From contig NZ_JANLNV010000080.1 in NCBI RefSeq assembly GCF_025465935.1, positions 1 to 64,000 on the forward strand: 64,000 bases of DNA, given 5' to 3'. Source of the stretch: Pseudomonas sp. 7P_10.2_Bac1. GTDB lineage: Bacteria; Pseudomonadota; Gammaproteobacteria; Pseudomonadales; Pseudomonadaceae. Shown in pieces: positions 40,831 through 52,900 of the stretch (the stretch's first letter is position 1; each line of letters opens with the position of its first letter). Both the position numbers and the translations under genes were made by a program. The notes beneath the pieces were generated by a model, which saw nothing but the letters and a program-made list of their open reading frames with translations, was not told where the DNA came from and did not search any database.

Positions 40831-40906
40831 CCCTGGAGCTGCCGCAGGCTGCGATCTGTTGATGTTTAAGATCAACAGATCGCGAGGCAAGCTCGGCTCC
40901 TACAGG
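40831..40906. repeat. REPIN just downstream of pvdL
   Basis: Two inverted REPs (GGAGCTGCCGCAGGCTGCGATC and the reverse of GTAGGAGCCGAGCTTGCCTC) around an 11-bp perfect stem GATCTGTTGAT-N7-ATCAACAGATC. It ends 9 nt before the pvdL stop on the minus-strand side and could stabilise or terminate the pvdL mRNA. Confidence 0.85.
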
Positions 40907-40914
40907 GGGTGTTG

Positions 40915-43900
40915 TCACAGCCCTTCGAGTTCGGCCATCAGGTCGCTCAGGCGGTCGACTTTTTCCTCGTTGATTTCGCTGCTTTCTAGCCCTTCGATGT
41001 ACACCGCCAACTCGGCCACGCAACTGCATTCAAACATCGCCCGTAACGGCACGTTGCGTTGCAGTACTTTCTGTACCCGCGAGGCGATTTGTGTCGCCAG
41101 CAAGGAGTGGCCGCCCAGCTCGAAGAAGTTGTCGTTGACCCCCACCCGCTCGACGCTCAGCACTTCACTCCAGAGGTTGGCCAAGGTCTGTTCCAGTTCG
41201 GTGCGTGGTGCCACGTAGTCATCGCACTGTACCTGGCCTATGTCCAGCGCTGGCAGCGCCTTGCGGTCGAGCTTGCCATTGGCGTTGCGCGGCAATTGGT
41301 CGAGCCACAACCAATGCAACGGCACCATGTATTCCGGCAGTTCACCACGCAGCCGCTGTTTGATGAGCTCCAGTGGCTCGCTCCGGCTCTGGTCCGGTTG
41401 TGCTGCCACCAGATAGCCCACCAAGTACTTGCCGTTCGGACCTTCCTGCACGCTGACCGCCGCGTCGCGCACCGATGGTTGCTCGTGCAGCCGTGCTTCA
41501 ATCTCCCCCAGTTCGATCCGGTACCCGCGAATTTTCACCTGGTGATCGATACGCCCCACGTACTCCAGCACGCCATCGGTGCGTCGCCGCGCCAGGTCGC
41601 CGGTTCGGTATAAGCGCTCGCCCGGTGCGCCGAACGGGTTCGGCACAAAGGCTGTTGCGGTGCGCAGTGGATCAGCGACATAGCCACGGCCCACCCCTGT
41701 GCCCGCCACACATAGCTCACCCACCGCACCCAGCGGCACCAATTGCAGTGCGCCATCGAGCAGATACAGGCGGTTGTTGTCGGTGGGCGTGCCAATGGGC
41801 AAGTAGCTGCCTTGGGTCGCCGCATGATCGACACGGAAAAACGCCACATCATCCGAACACTCGGCCGGGCCATAGGCATTCACCAGGCCGATCGCCGGGT
41901 AACGCAGCAGCCATTGCTGCGCCAACTCCGGGGGCATGGCCTCGCCGGTGGGCAGCATCCAGCGCAACCCGTTCAGCTCAATCCGTTCTTCGGCCAACAT
42001 GCCTTGAATCAACGAAGGCACGCTTTCCAGCACACTGATGCCCTGTGTGTTAACCAACGCCAGCAAGGCTTGCGGGTCATGGGCGATGGCGTTGGGGACG
42101 ATCTCGACCCGCGCCCCGAACAAGGGCGCTGCAAGGAACTGCCACACCGATATGTCAAAGCTTTGGGACGCGGTCTGCGCGATGACGTCGTGCTCACTCA
42201 GTTGCAGATACGGCACTTTGCTCAACTGATTGTTGAGCATGCCGCGCTGCTCGACCATGACGCCTTTGGGCAACCCAGTAGAACCCGAGGTGTAGATAAC
42301 GTAGGCCAGGTTATCCGGCCCACTGTAGACCTGCGGGTTGTGCTCGGCCTGCGCTTGCGTTTGCACTTCCTCCCACACCAGCAAGCGCGGGCGTATGGCG
42401 CACCCCGACGCGTCCAGCAACGCTTCGGCCTGGGCCAGGCAGCTTTGGCTGCACACCAGCACTGGCGCGCGGCTCAGTTCCAGGATACGGCTCAGGCGCG
42501 AGTTCGGCAGCGCCGGGTCCAGCGGCAAGTAACCTGCCCCGGCCTTGAAGCTGCCAATGATCATGCCCAGCAAATCCAGCCCGCGTTCGGCCAGCAAGGC
42601 CACCGGCTGATCGACCCTCACACCGGCGGCAATCAGCGCGTGGCCCAAACGGTTGCTGCGCTGGTTCAACTTGCGGTAGCTCCACTGCTGCTCAGCGCAA
42701 CGGGCCGCGATGCGCTGTGGGTGCGCCGCCACCTGAGCCTCGAACAACTCGGCATAGCTGTGCTGCAACGGGTAGTCACGCTGGCTTTGGTTGCAGCCCT
42801 CCGTCAGCAATTGCTGCTCGGCCTCGCCCAGCAAGGGCAAGTCGGCCATGTCACCATGAAAGCCGTCCATCAAGGCCAGCAGCAAGCGTTTGAACTCGCT
42901 CAGCAGGCGCTCAACGCTGCTGCGCTCAAAGAAGCGCTGATCGTAAGACAGGTGCAAGCCCAGATCATCGCCGGGGTAGCACACGGCGGTGAGCGGGAAG
43001 TTGGTGTGGGTGCGGCCCGAATCCGACGTTGCGTTGAGGCCTTGCGCGCGGTCCAGCACCGACAGGTCCACCGGGGCGTTTTCAAACACAAACAGGCTGT
43101 CGAACAGCGGCTGGCCCTTGGGTAGCTCGCTGCACTCCTGAATCGTGACCAGCGGCAGGTACTCGTACTCGCGCAGTTCCATGTTGTGTTCGAGTAATGT
43201 GTGCAACCACTGGCGCACGCTCAGCGCCTGACCGTCAGCGGGCATCTGCACGCGCAGGGCCACGCTGTTGATGAACAAGCCAACGGTTTGCTGCATCTGC
43301 GGCAGCGCTACCGGCCGCCCGGCCACGGTCACGCCAAAGACCACGTCGCGCTCACCGCTGAACCGTCGCAAGACCAGCGCCCACGCAGCCTGAGTGAATG
43401 TATTGAGGGTCAGTTGGTGACGCTGAGCCAGTTCACGCAGCCGCGCGCCATCGCTAGCCTGCAGCCGGGTGTAGCAATCGCCCACCCGCATGCCGCCGCT
43501 GTCTCCGGCATGTTCACGCAGGAACGGCCGGTCGCTCGGAATGTACGTGGTCTGCTCAAAGCCCTGCAGATTGCGTTGCCACCAGGCATTGGCCTGCTGC
43601 AGATCCTGTTGCTGGAGCCAACTGATGTAGTCGCGATAACGTGGGGGCGTGGCCAGTTGCGGCGCGCGCTGCTCGCCCAGCGCGCTGTAGATTTCAAAGA
43701 AATCGCTCATCAGCAGCGAGCGGCACCAGGCATCGATCAGGATGTGGTGGTTGCTCATCATGAACCAATAACGCGCCTCGCCCAGACAGATCAGCCGCAG
43801 ATGGAACGGCGCCTGGTTGAGCAGATCGAAACCAGCCTCGCGCTCGCGCTTGAGCAGCGCTTGCAAGCGCTCTTCGTGCCCGTCCTGCGGCTCGTTGCTC

Positions 43901-46900
43901 CAATCAAGGTAGTCAACGCCGGTAGTCCCCGGGCGATGGATGATTTGCAGCATGCCCTCGCCCGCGTTCCAGCAGAACGATGCACGCAAGGCTTCATGCC
44001 GCGCCACCACCGCCTGCCAGGCCTGGGCAAAACGCTGCGGGTCGAGGGCGCTGTTAATCCGATAGCGGTCCTGCATGTAGTAGAGGCCGGTGCCCGGTTC
44101 CAGCAACGTGTGCAGCAACATGCCTTCTTGCATCGGCGTCATGGGGTAGACGTCTTCGATCAGGCTCGCCGCCACCGGCAGGTTGTCGAGTTGCGCCTGG
44201 CTGAGCTTGGCCAAGGGGAAGTCCGACGGTGTCAGGCCACCGGCATCGGCGCTCAGGCAATGGCCGATCAGGCTTTCAAGCTCTGCCACATAAGCGCGAG
44301 CCAGCGCGTCGATGGTGTGCGGTTGATAACGCTCGGCGCTGAAGGTCCAGCGCAACACCAACTCGCCGCCATAGATCTGGCTGTCGATGCTCAGCTCATT
44401 GGGCAACGGTGCCCGCGGGTCATGGGCAGTGCCTGTGGCCTCGTCCAGCGGGCGGAACACGGCATCGCTGGCAAAACTCTGATCGAACTGGCCGAGGTAG
44501 TTGAAGGTAATCGGCGCTTCGGGCAACGCGGTCAGCGCCTGCTGCGTGGCCGGGTCGGTCAGGTAGCGCAGCACGCCGTAGCCCAGGCCTTTATGCGGCA
44601 CCTGACGCAATTGCTCCTTGATAGCCTTGATCGAATCGCCATGCCCAGCGTCAAGATGGGGCGTGAGGCGTACCGGGTATGCGCTGGTGAACCAGCCCAC
44701 GGTGCGGCTCAGGTCGATGTCGTCGAACAGGGTTTCACGGCCATGGCCTTCCAGCTGCACCACGATCGAGGACTGGCCCGTCCAGCGGCAGGTCACGCGC
44801 GCCAATGCGGTCAGGAGCAGGTCGTTGATGTGGGTGCGATAGGCGCTCGGCGCCTGTTGCAGCAACTGACGGGTGCGCGATGCATCCAGACGTACGCTGA
44901 GGGTGTGGCCATGCCGGTGTTGCCGACCGCCCTGCGGGTTGTCGCACGGCAACGCGACGTGCGCCCCCGCAAGCTGCTGTTGCCACAAGCCCAGCTCTTC
45001 GCGCAGCGAATCGCTCGCAGCATAGGCGTGCAAGCGATTGGCCCAGGCCCGGAACGCGCTGGTCTTGGCAGGCAGTGATTGCTGGCGATACAGCGTTTGC
45101 AGATCTTCCAGCAGCACGCGCCAGGACACACCATCGACCGCCAAGTGATGGATCACCAGCAATAAACGTTGCTCGCCCTGGGGACCGTCCACCAGCACCG
45201 CGCGCAGCAGTGGCCCGGCTTGCAGGTCGAGGCTGCGCTGAGCCTGGTCGAACAGCCCTTGGCATTGGCTCAGTTCCGCCACCTCGGCCTGCCACAACAA
45301 GGGTTGAGGCACCGCGCCGGCGTACTGGGCACGCCAGTGTCCGTTGTGCGGCTCAAAGCTCAGGCGCAAGGCGTCGTGATGCATCACCAGGGCGGTCAGT
45401 GCCTGCTCCAGACGGGCAGGCACCAGCGGCCGGGCCGGTTGCAGCAGCAATGATTGGTTCCAGTGCCCGCGCTCCGGCATTTGCGTATCAAAGAACCAGT
45501 GCTGAATGGGCGTCAGGGGCGATTCGCCGCTGAGCGCACCCTGTTCGGCAGACCGCTGTTCGGTCCGGGTCGCGACACTGGCCAGTGCCTGCACCGTTTG
45601 GTGCTGGAACAGGTCCCGCGGGCTGAAATGAATACCCAATTGGCGGGCGCGGCTGACTACCTGGATCGACAGAATCGAATCACCGCCCAATTCAAAGAAG
45701 TTGTCATCAAGACCGACCTGCTCAAGGTTCAGCACCTCTCCCCACACACTCGCCAGACTGATTTCCAGTGCATTGGCGGGGGCCACGTAGCGTTGGCGAT
45801 TGAGCTCAACATCCGGCGCGGGCAAAGCACGACGGTCGAGCTTGCCATTGGCGGTCAGCGGCATGCTGCCCAGCAGCGTCAGGTGCGCTGGCACCATATA
45901 GTCCGGCAGCTGCGCCTTGAGCCGAGCCTTGAGCGCTTCGCGCAGCGCTCCCGCCTCGGCCTGTTGATCACATACCAGCCAGGCCGCCAATTGTTTGCCG
46001 CCGGGCATGTCCAGCGCCAGCACCACGGCTTCACGCACCGCCGGATGCTCTAGCAACTGGCTTTCGATCTCGCCCAACTCGATACGGAAACCCCGGATTT
46101 TGACTTGGTGATCCACCCGGCCCAGGTACTCCACCAGCCCGTCAGCACGCTGACGCACCAGGTCGCCGGTGCGGTACAGGCGCCCGCCATTGCGGGCAAA
46201 CGGGTCGGCCACAAAGCGTTCGGCGGTGAGCCCGGCACGCTGGTGATAGCCCAGAGCCAACCCTGCGCCGCCGATATAGAGTTCGCCGGTGGCGCCCGGC
46301 GGCACCAGCGCCAGATCACTGTCGAGAATGTACGCCACCCGCGCGCCGATGACCTGACCGATCGGCACACTTGCTGCGCCGTCAGCCAGTTGTTCCGCCG
46401 CCAGGCTGGCCAGCGGCATGACCACGGTTTCGGTGGGGCCGTAGGCGTTGAAAAATTGGCTGGGCTGGAACACTGAACGAATCCTCTGCAGGTGCTCGCC
46501 GGTCAGCGCTTCGCCGCCGGTGATGCACATGCGTACCGGCAACGTCTGCCCGTGGGTTGCCAGCCATTGCGCCAACTGGCTGCCATAGCTGGGGGTGAAG
46601 CCCAGGATGGTGACCTGCTGCTCACGAATCAGTTGGCAGATGTGCTCAGCGTCCCACTGCCCTTGCGCCCGCACCACCAGCCGCGCGCCACTGAGCAGCG
46701 GCACCAGCAAACGCTCGGTGGCGGCGTCAAAGTTGATCGAATAGAAATGCAGCTCGCAATCATCGGCACGCATCCCGAAGCGCTCGATCACCGCCTGGCA
46801 ATGCATGGCGATTTCGCCGTGGTTCACCACCACGCCTTTGGGCTGGCCGGTGGAGCCGGAGGTGTAAATCAGGTACGCCTGATGCTGCGCCAGGCTGATA

Positions 46901-49900
46901 AACGGCAGCTCACTGGACGGGTACGCCGCCAGTGCCGGGGTGTCGTCTTCAAGGCTCCAGCAACCTACGCTCGGGGGCAGTTCACCCAGTGCGGCAATCA
47001 AGGCGCGGTGGCTCAACAGCACGCTGATGCCGCTGTCTTCAATCATGTATTGCAAGCGCTCCAGCGGGTATTCCGGGTCCAGCGGCACGTAGGCCCCGCC
47101 TGCCTTGAGAATCGCCAGCAGGCCGATGACCATTTCCAGCGAGCGCTCCAGCGCAAGGCCCACCCGTACCTGCGGGCCAACACCCAGCTCGCGCAGCTTC
47201 CAGGCCAGTTGATTGGCCCGGCGATCGAGATCGGCGTAACTCAAGTGTTGCCCGGCAAAAGTCAGGGCAATGGCCTCGGGGCGGGCCTTCGCCTGCTCAG
47301 CAAACAAGGTGTGCACGCACTGATCGAGGCGATACTCACGTGTGCTGGGCGCCAGCGCGACGAGCAAGCGTTGTTGTTCTTCTACGCCCAAAAGCGGCAG
47401 TTCACTCAGGCGTTGTTGCGGGTCAGCCAACAGCGCGTGCAGCAGATTGCGCCAATGTTCGGCCATTTGGGCGATTCGCGGCTCGTCGAACAGGTCCGTG
47501 CTGTAGGTCAGACAGCAACCCAAACGATGATCAAGGTCGGTGACTTCCAGGTTGAGATCAAACTTGGTCGCTCGCGCATCGTTGGCCAGGAACTCCACCG
47601 TCAGCCCCGCCAACTGGCGGCTTTGCTGGAACTCCCAGCGCTGCACGTTGCACATCACTTGAAACAGCGGGTTATAGGCGGCACTGCGCGGCGGCTGCAG
47701 GGCTTCCACCAGATGGTCGAAGGGCAAGTCCTGGTGCGACTGGCCCTCGATCACGGTCTGACGCACCTGCTCCAGCAATTCGTCGACGCGCATCTGCCCG
47801 TGCAGTTCGCAGCGCAGCACCTGGGTATTGAGGAAGGCGCCAATCAGCCCTTCGCTTTCCGGACGGATGCGGTTGGCCACTGGTGCGCCGATGCGCAGAT
47901 CAGTCTGCCCGCTGTAGCGATAAAGCAGCACCGCCAGGGTGGCAGTCATGGTCATGAACAGGGTCAGGCCGTGCTCGGCATTGAATACGCGAACCCGTTC
48001 GGCCAGCTCATCACTGAGGTCAAACCGATACAACCCGCCCTTGTAGCTTTGCACCGCAGGCCGTGGCCGGTCGCCGGGCAGTTCGAGCAAAGGGTGTTCG
48101 GTGCCGAGCTTGGCGATCCAGTAATCGAGTTGGCGCTGGCGTTCGCCCGACTCCAGCCACTGGCGCTGCCACACGCTGTAGTCCAGGTACTGCACCGCCA
48201 GCGGCAGCAAAGGCGAGGCGCGATCGTCGAGAAACGCTTCGTACAATTCGCCCAGTTCGCGGGCAAAGATATCCATTGCCCAACCTTCGGTGACGATGTG
48301 GTGCAGGGTCAGTACAAAATAGTGTTCACGCGCGCCGGCCTTGACCATATGCGCCCGCAATAACGGCCCGTGCTCCAGATCGAATGGCTGATGCGCCTCG
48401 CTGTCGGCCAGTGCCTGCAAACGCTGCTGGCGGCTGGCCGCATCAAACGTGCTGAGGTCGAGCCAGCCCAAGTGCAAGCCGCTGTCGCGATGCACCTGCT
48501 GGCAAGGCACGCCGTCATCGCTGGGGAACGTGGTCCGCAGGGTTTCATGGCGCATAACCAGGGCCTGCAGCGCCGCCTCGAATCGCTCGACATCCAGCAA
48601 GCCGGTCAGGCGTGCCATGCCGCCGACGTTGTAGGCCGGGCTGTGCGGCTCCATCTGCCAAAGGAACCACATGCGCTGCTGAGAATACGACAGCGGTACC
48701 CGCTGACGACGGTCCACCCACTGAATCGGCCGTTGGGTATTACGCTGGCCCGCGCCTTGAATCTGTTCGACCTGTTCGACAAACGCACCCAGCTCGCTGG
48801 CTTCAAACAGAGTGCGCAGCGCCAATTCGACATCGCACGCCTGGCGCACCCGCGAGACAATTTGCGTGGCCAGCAACGAATGCCCGCCCAGGGCGAAGAA
48901 ATCATCACCCAGACCAATGCGGCTATGCCCCAGCACTTCGCGCCAGATCGCCGCAATCTGCTGTTGCAGCGCGGTGTGCGGCTCGATGTGTTCACGCACC
49001 TGCCACACGGGCTCCGGCAAGGCCCGACGATCCAGCTTGCCGCTTGGGCTCAGCGGCATGGCGTCAAGGCGCAGTAATTGCGCGGGCACCATGTACTCCG
49101 GCAGTTGCGCCGCCAGAGCGGCCTTGAGCTGTGTGCTGTGTTCATCCTCGGGCAGCGTTGCGCCAAGCGCGCAGTAATAGCCGATCAGTTGCGGCCCGCC
49201 CTGGGTTTGACGGACAAGCACCGCGGCTTGCGCCACGTCGGGCTGCGCCAGCAGGCGTGCTTCGATCTCCTGCGGCTCGACGCGAAAGCCGCGCAATTTG
49301 ATTTGTTGGTCGAGGCGGCCCAGGTATTCAAGTACGCCGTCACGGGCCCAGCGCACCTGATCGCCGGTGCGATACAGTCGCGCACCCGGCTCGCCCAACG
49401 GGTCGGCTACAAAACGCTCTGCGGTCAGCCCCGGGCGCCCCAGATAACCCCGCGCCAGACCAATGCCGCCAATGCACAACTCGCCCGGCACGCCGACCGG
49501 CAGCGGATTCAATTGACTATCAAGCACCCGGCAGACCACGTTGCCCAACGGGTGGCCAATTGGCGAACGCTGGCCGTCTTCGCGCGCGCAGTGCCAATGG
49601 GTGACGTTGATGGCGGTTTCCGTCGGCCCGTAGCGATTGTGCAGTTGCACACCGGGCCAGTGTTGCAGCACGCGATCGCGCAGGTCGGCGGGCAAGGCTT
49701 CGCCGCCAGAGAACACCCGGCGCAAGCTGTTGCATTGCGCGGCCTGCGGCTCATCGACAAACAGGTGCAACAGTGGCGGCACAAAGTGCAAGGTGGTGAC
49801 CCCAAACTGCTGCACCATCTGCGCAATGCGCTTTGGATCGCGATGCTCACCCGGCCCGGCGAGCACCAGACGGCAGCCGGTGATCAGCGGCCAGAAGCAT

Positions 49901-52900
49901 TCCCACACCGAGACGTCGAAACTGATGGGGGCCTTTTGCATCAGCACATCATCGGCATCCAGGCCGTAGGTGGCCTGCATCCACTGCAAACGTTCGCTGA
50001 GCGCCGCGTGGGTGTTGCCAACGCCTTTGGGCAGGCCGGTCGAGCCGGAGGTGTAAATCACATAGGCGAGGTTGTCGCCGTGCAGGTGCAAGCCCGGCGC
50101 ATGGCTGGGCCAACTGTCTAGCTTGAGGCCGTCCATGGCGATCACACTGAGCGCGTCGACACTCGGCAAACGCGCCAGCAGTGGGCTCTGGGTCAGCAGC
50201 AAAGACGCCCCGCAGTCTTGCAGCATGTAGGCCAGGCGCTCGGGCGGATAGTCCGGGTCCAGCGGCACATAGGCGCCACCCGCCTTGAGAATCGCCAGCA
50301 GGCCGATCAGCAGTTGCGGCGAGCGTTCGGCGGCAATCGCCACCGGTACATCGGGGCCTACGCCCTTGTCCCGCAGGTAGTTGGCCAGGCGATTGGCCTG
50401 GGCATGCAGGCTGGCAAAGTCCAGGCTGCCATCGCTCCATTGCACGGCAACCCGCTCGGGCGTCTGCTGCACCTGTTGTTCCAGCAGGTACGGGAGCCAA
50501 TGCTGGGCAGGCACACATGGGGCTGAGCCCCAGTGTTGTTGTTCAAGCAGGTGCGCCGGGCTGAGCACGTGCAAGTCCGCCACGGCCTGGCGAGGGTCGG
50601 CGCACACTTGGCGCAACAGGTCGACAAAATGCTCGGCCAGTTGCGCAATGGTGCGGGCATCAAACAGTTCATCGGCGTAGTCGAACGACAGCTTGAGGCG
50701 CCCCTGATGGTCCTCTTCGCTGTGCAATTGCAGGTCGAACTTGGCTTCGCGGCTGTGCCACTCCAGCTCCTCGGCCAACAGACCGGGCAAACGCCGCAAC
50801 GCGCTCAAATCTCGCTGTTGATGGTTAAACAGCACTTGGAACAGCCCGTGTTCGCGGGCCTGGGGGAAGGCTTCAAGCAGTTGCTCGAATGGCAAGTCCT
50901 GATGCGCCTGGGCATCAAGGGTGGCGCTGCGGGCCTGCTGCAACACATCACTAAACGGCAGACGCCCGTCCAGTTGTGCGCGCAGCACCAGGGTGTTGAT
51001 AAAAAAGCCGATCAGACCGTGGGTTTCCTGACGCGGGCGGTTGGCACTCGGCACGCCAATACGAATATCCCGTTGCCCGGTATAGCGATAAAGCAAGGTC
51101 TGGAATGCCGCCAGCAACAGCATGAACAACGTGCTGTCGTGGGCCTCGGCGGTCTGCTTCAGCGCCTGACTGAGCGGCACCTCCAGGCTCAAGCTGTAGC
51201 GCGCAGCGCTGTGTTGCTGCGCGGCCGAACGCGGGTGATCGGTGGCCAGTTGCAGAACCGGATGCTCGTCCCCCAGTTGCTGCTTCCAGTAATTGAGCTG
51301 GCGCTCGGCCTCGCCCTGGGCCAGCCATTGACGCTGCCAACTGCCGTAGTCAGCGTATTGCAGCGCCAGTGGCGCCAATTGCAGCGGTTGCTCCAGGCAG
51401 GCGGCCGCATACAGCCGAGAAAACTCGTCGATGAGCAGGTTCAGCGACCAGCCGTCAGCAATGATGTGGTGCAAGGTCAGCAACAATTGATGCGCTTGGT
51501 CATCGAGCTTGACCAAGGTGACCCAGAACAGCGGGCCATTACGCAGATCGAACTGGGTGCGGGCGTCGTCTTCGCGTATCTGCCGGGCTCGCGCCTCACG
51601 CTCATGTGCGGGCAAGTCGCTGATGTCGATGACTTGCAGGTTGAAGTCCGCCGCCTCGTCAACCTGCTGCCAGGCCTGGCCATCGCGCTCGTAAAAACGT
51701 GTGCGCAGGGCTTCGTGGCGCTCGACCAATTGGGCAAAGCTGCTGCACAGCGCGGTTTGGTTCAGCTCACCACGCAAACGCAAGGCTGCGGGGATGGTAT
51801 AGGCGCTGCTCTGCGGGTCCAGTTGCCACATAAACCACAAACGGTTTTGCGCCAGCGATTGCGGCAGTGCTTCGTCACGGCTCAAGCCGGCAATGCTGCC
51901 TTGGGCCAGACCGCCGTCCTGCTGCAACGCCGCGACCCGGGCCGTGAAGGCGCTCAAGGTCGGCGCCTCGAACAATAGGCGCAGGTTGAGTTCCAGTTTC
52001 AGTTCTTCACGCAGGCGGGCGATCGTTTGCGTGGCCAGGATCGAGTTACCGCCCAGCAAGAAGAAATGATCATCTGCGGCCACTTGCTCGACCTGCAAAT
52101 GCTCGCACCAGATCCACGCAATCAGTGCTTCCAATGCTTGGGCTGGCTGCGCCTGATCATTGTCGGCTGGCTGGGTGTCGTCAGACGGAAACTGCGCGTA
52201 GCTGTCCAGGCTGCCCTCCGCCAGACGGCTGCGGCAGGCCGATCGTTGCAATTTACCGCTGGAGGTTTTTGGCAGCGCCCCCGGATTGAGCAGCACGACC
52301 ACGCTGGGTGCCTGCTGGCAGGCGTCGGCCACGGCCTGGCGAATGGCAGTGATCAGGGCCGGCGCCGGCAGGATTTTCTGCACGCTGCGGCTGATTTCGG
52401 CAGCGATGCCGATGCCCTCTTCACCCTTGTCATTGACCGCGAAGACCGCCACCCGGCCCTTGCGCACCACTTCGACTTCGCGCTCGATGGTTCTTTCGAG
52501 ATCTTGCGGGTACAGGTTGTGGCCGCGCACGATCAGCAAGTCTTTTAGGCGCCCGGTAATGTACAGCTGCCCTTCATGCATAAAACCCAGGTCGCCAGTG
52601 CGCAGCCAGGTGCCGCCCTGGTGCCGGACAAACGTGTGAGCCGTGGCTTCGGGGTTGCGCCAGTAACCATGGGCGATGCTCGGACCGCTGGCCCAGACTT
52701 CACCGACACGGTTGTCAGCCAGGGGCTCGAACGAGAGCGGATCGACGATTTGCAGCGCATGTTCAGGCTGCTGAGTACCACAGCTCATCACCGGGCTGCC
52801 GTCACCCGGCACGATGCGGTTGTTGGCCAGTTCCAGCTCATTCAGGTTCAGGGCCGCAATGCCCTGCCCGCGTTGCCCGCCAGCCACAAACAACGTGGCT

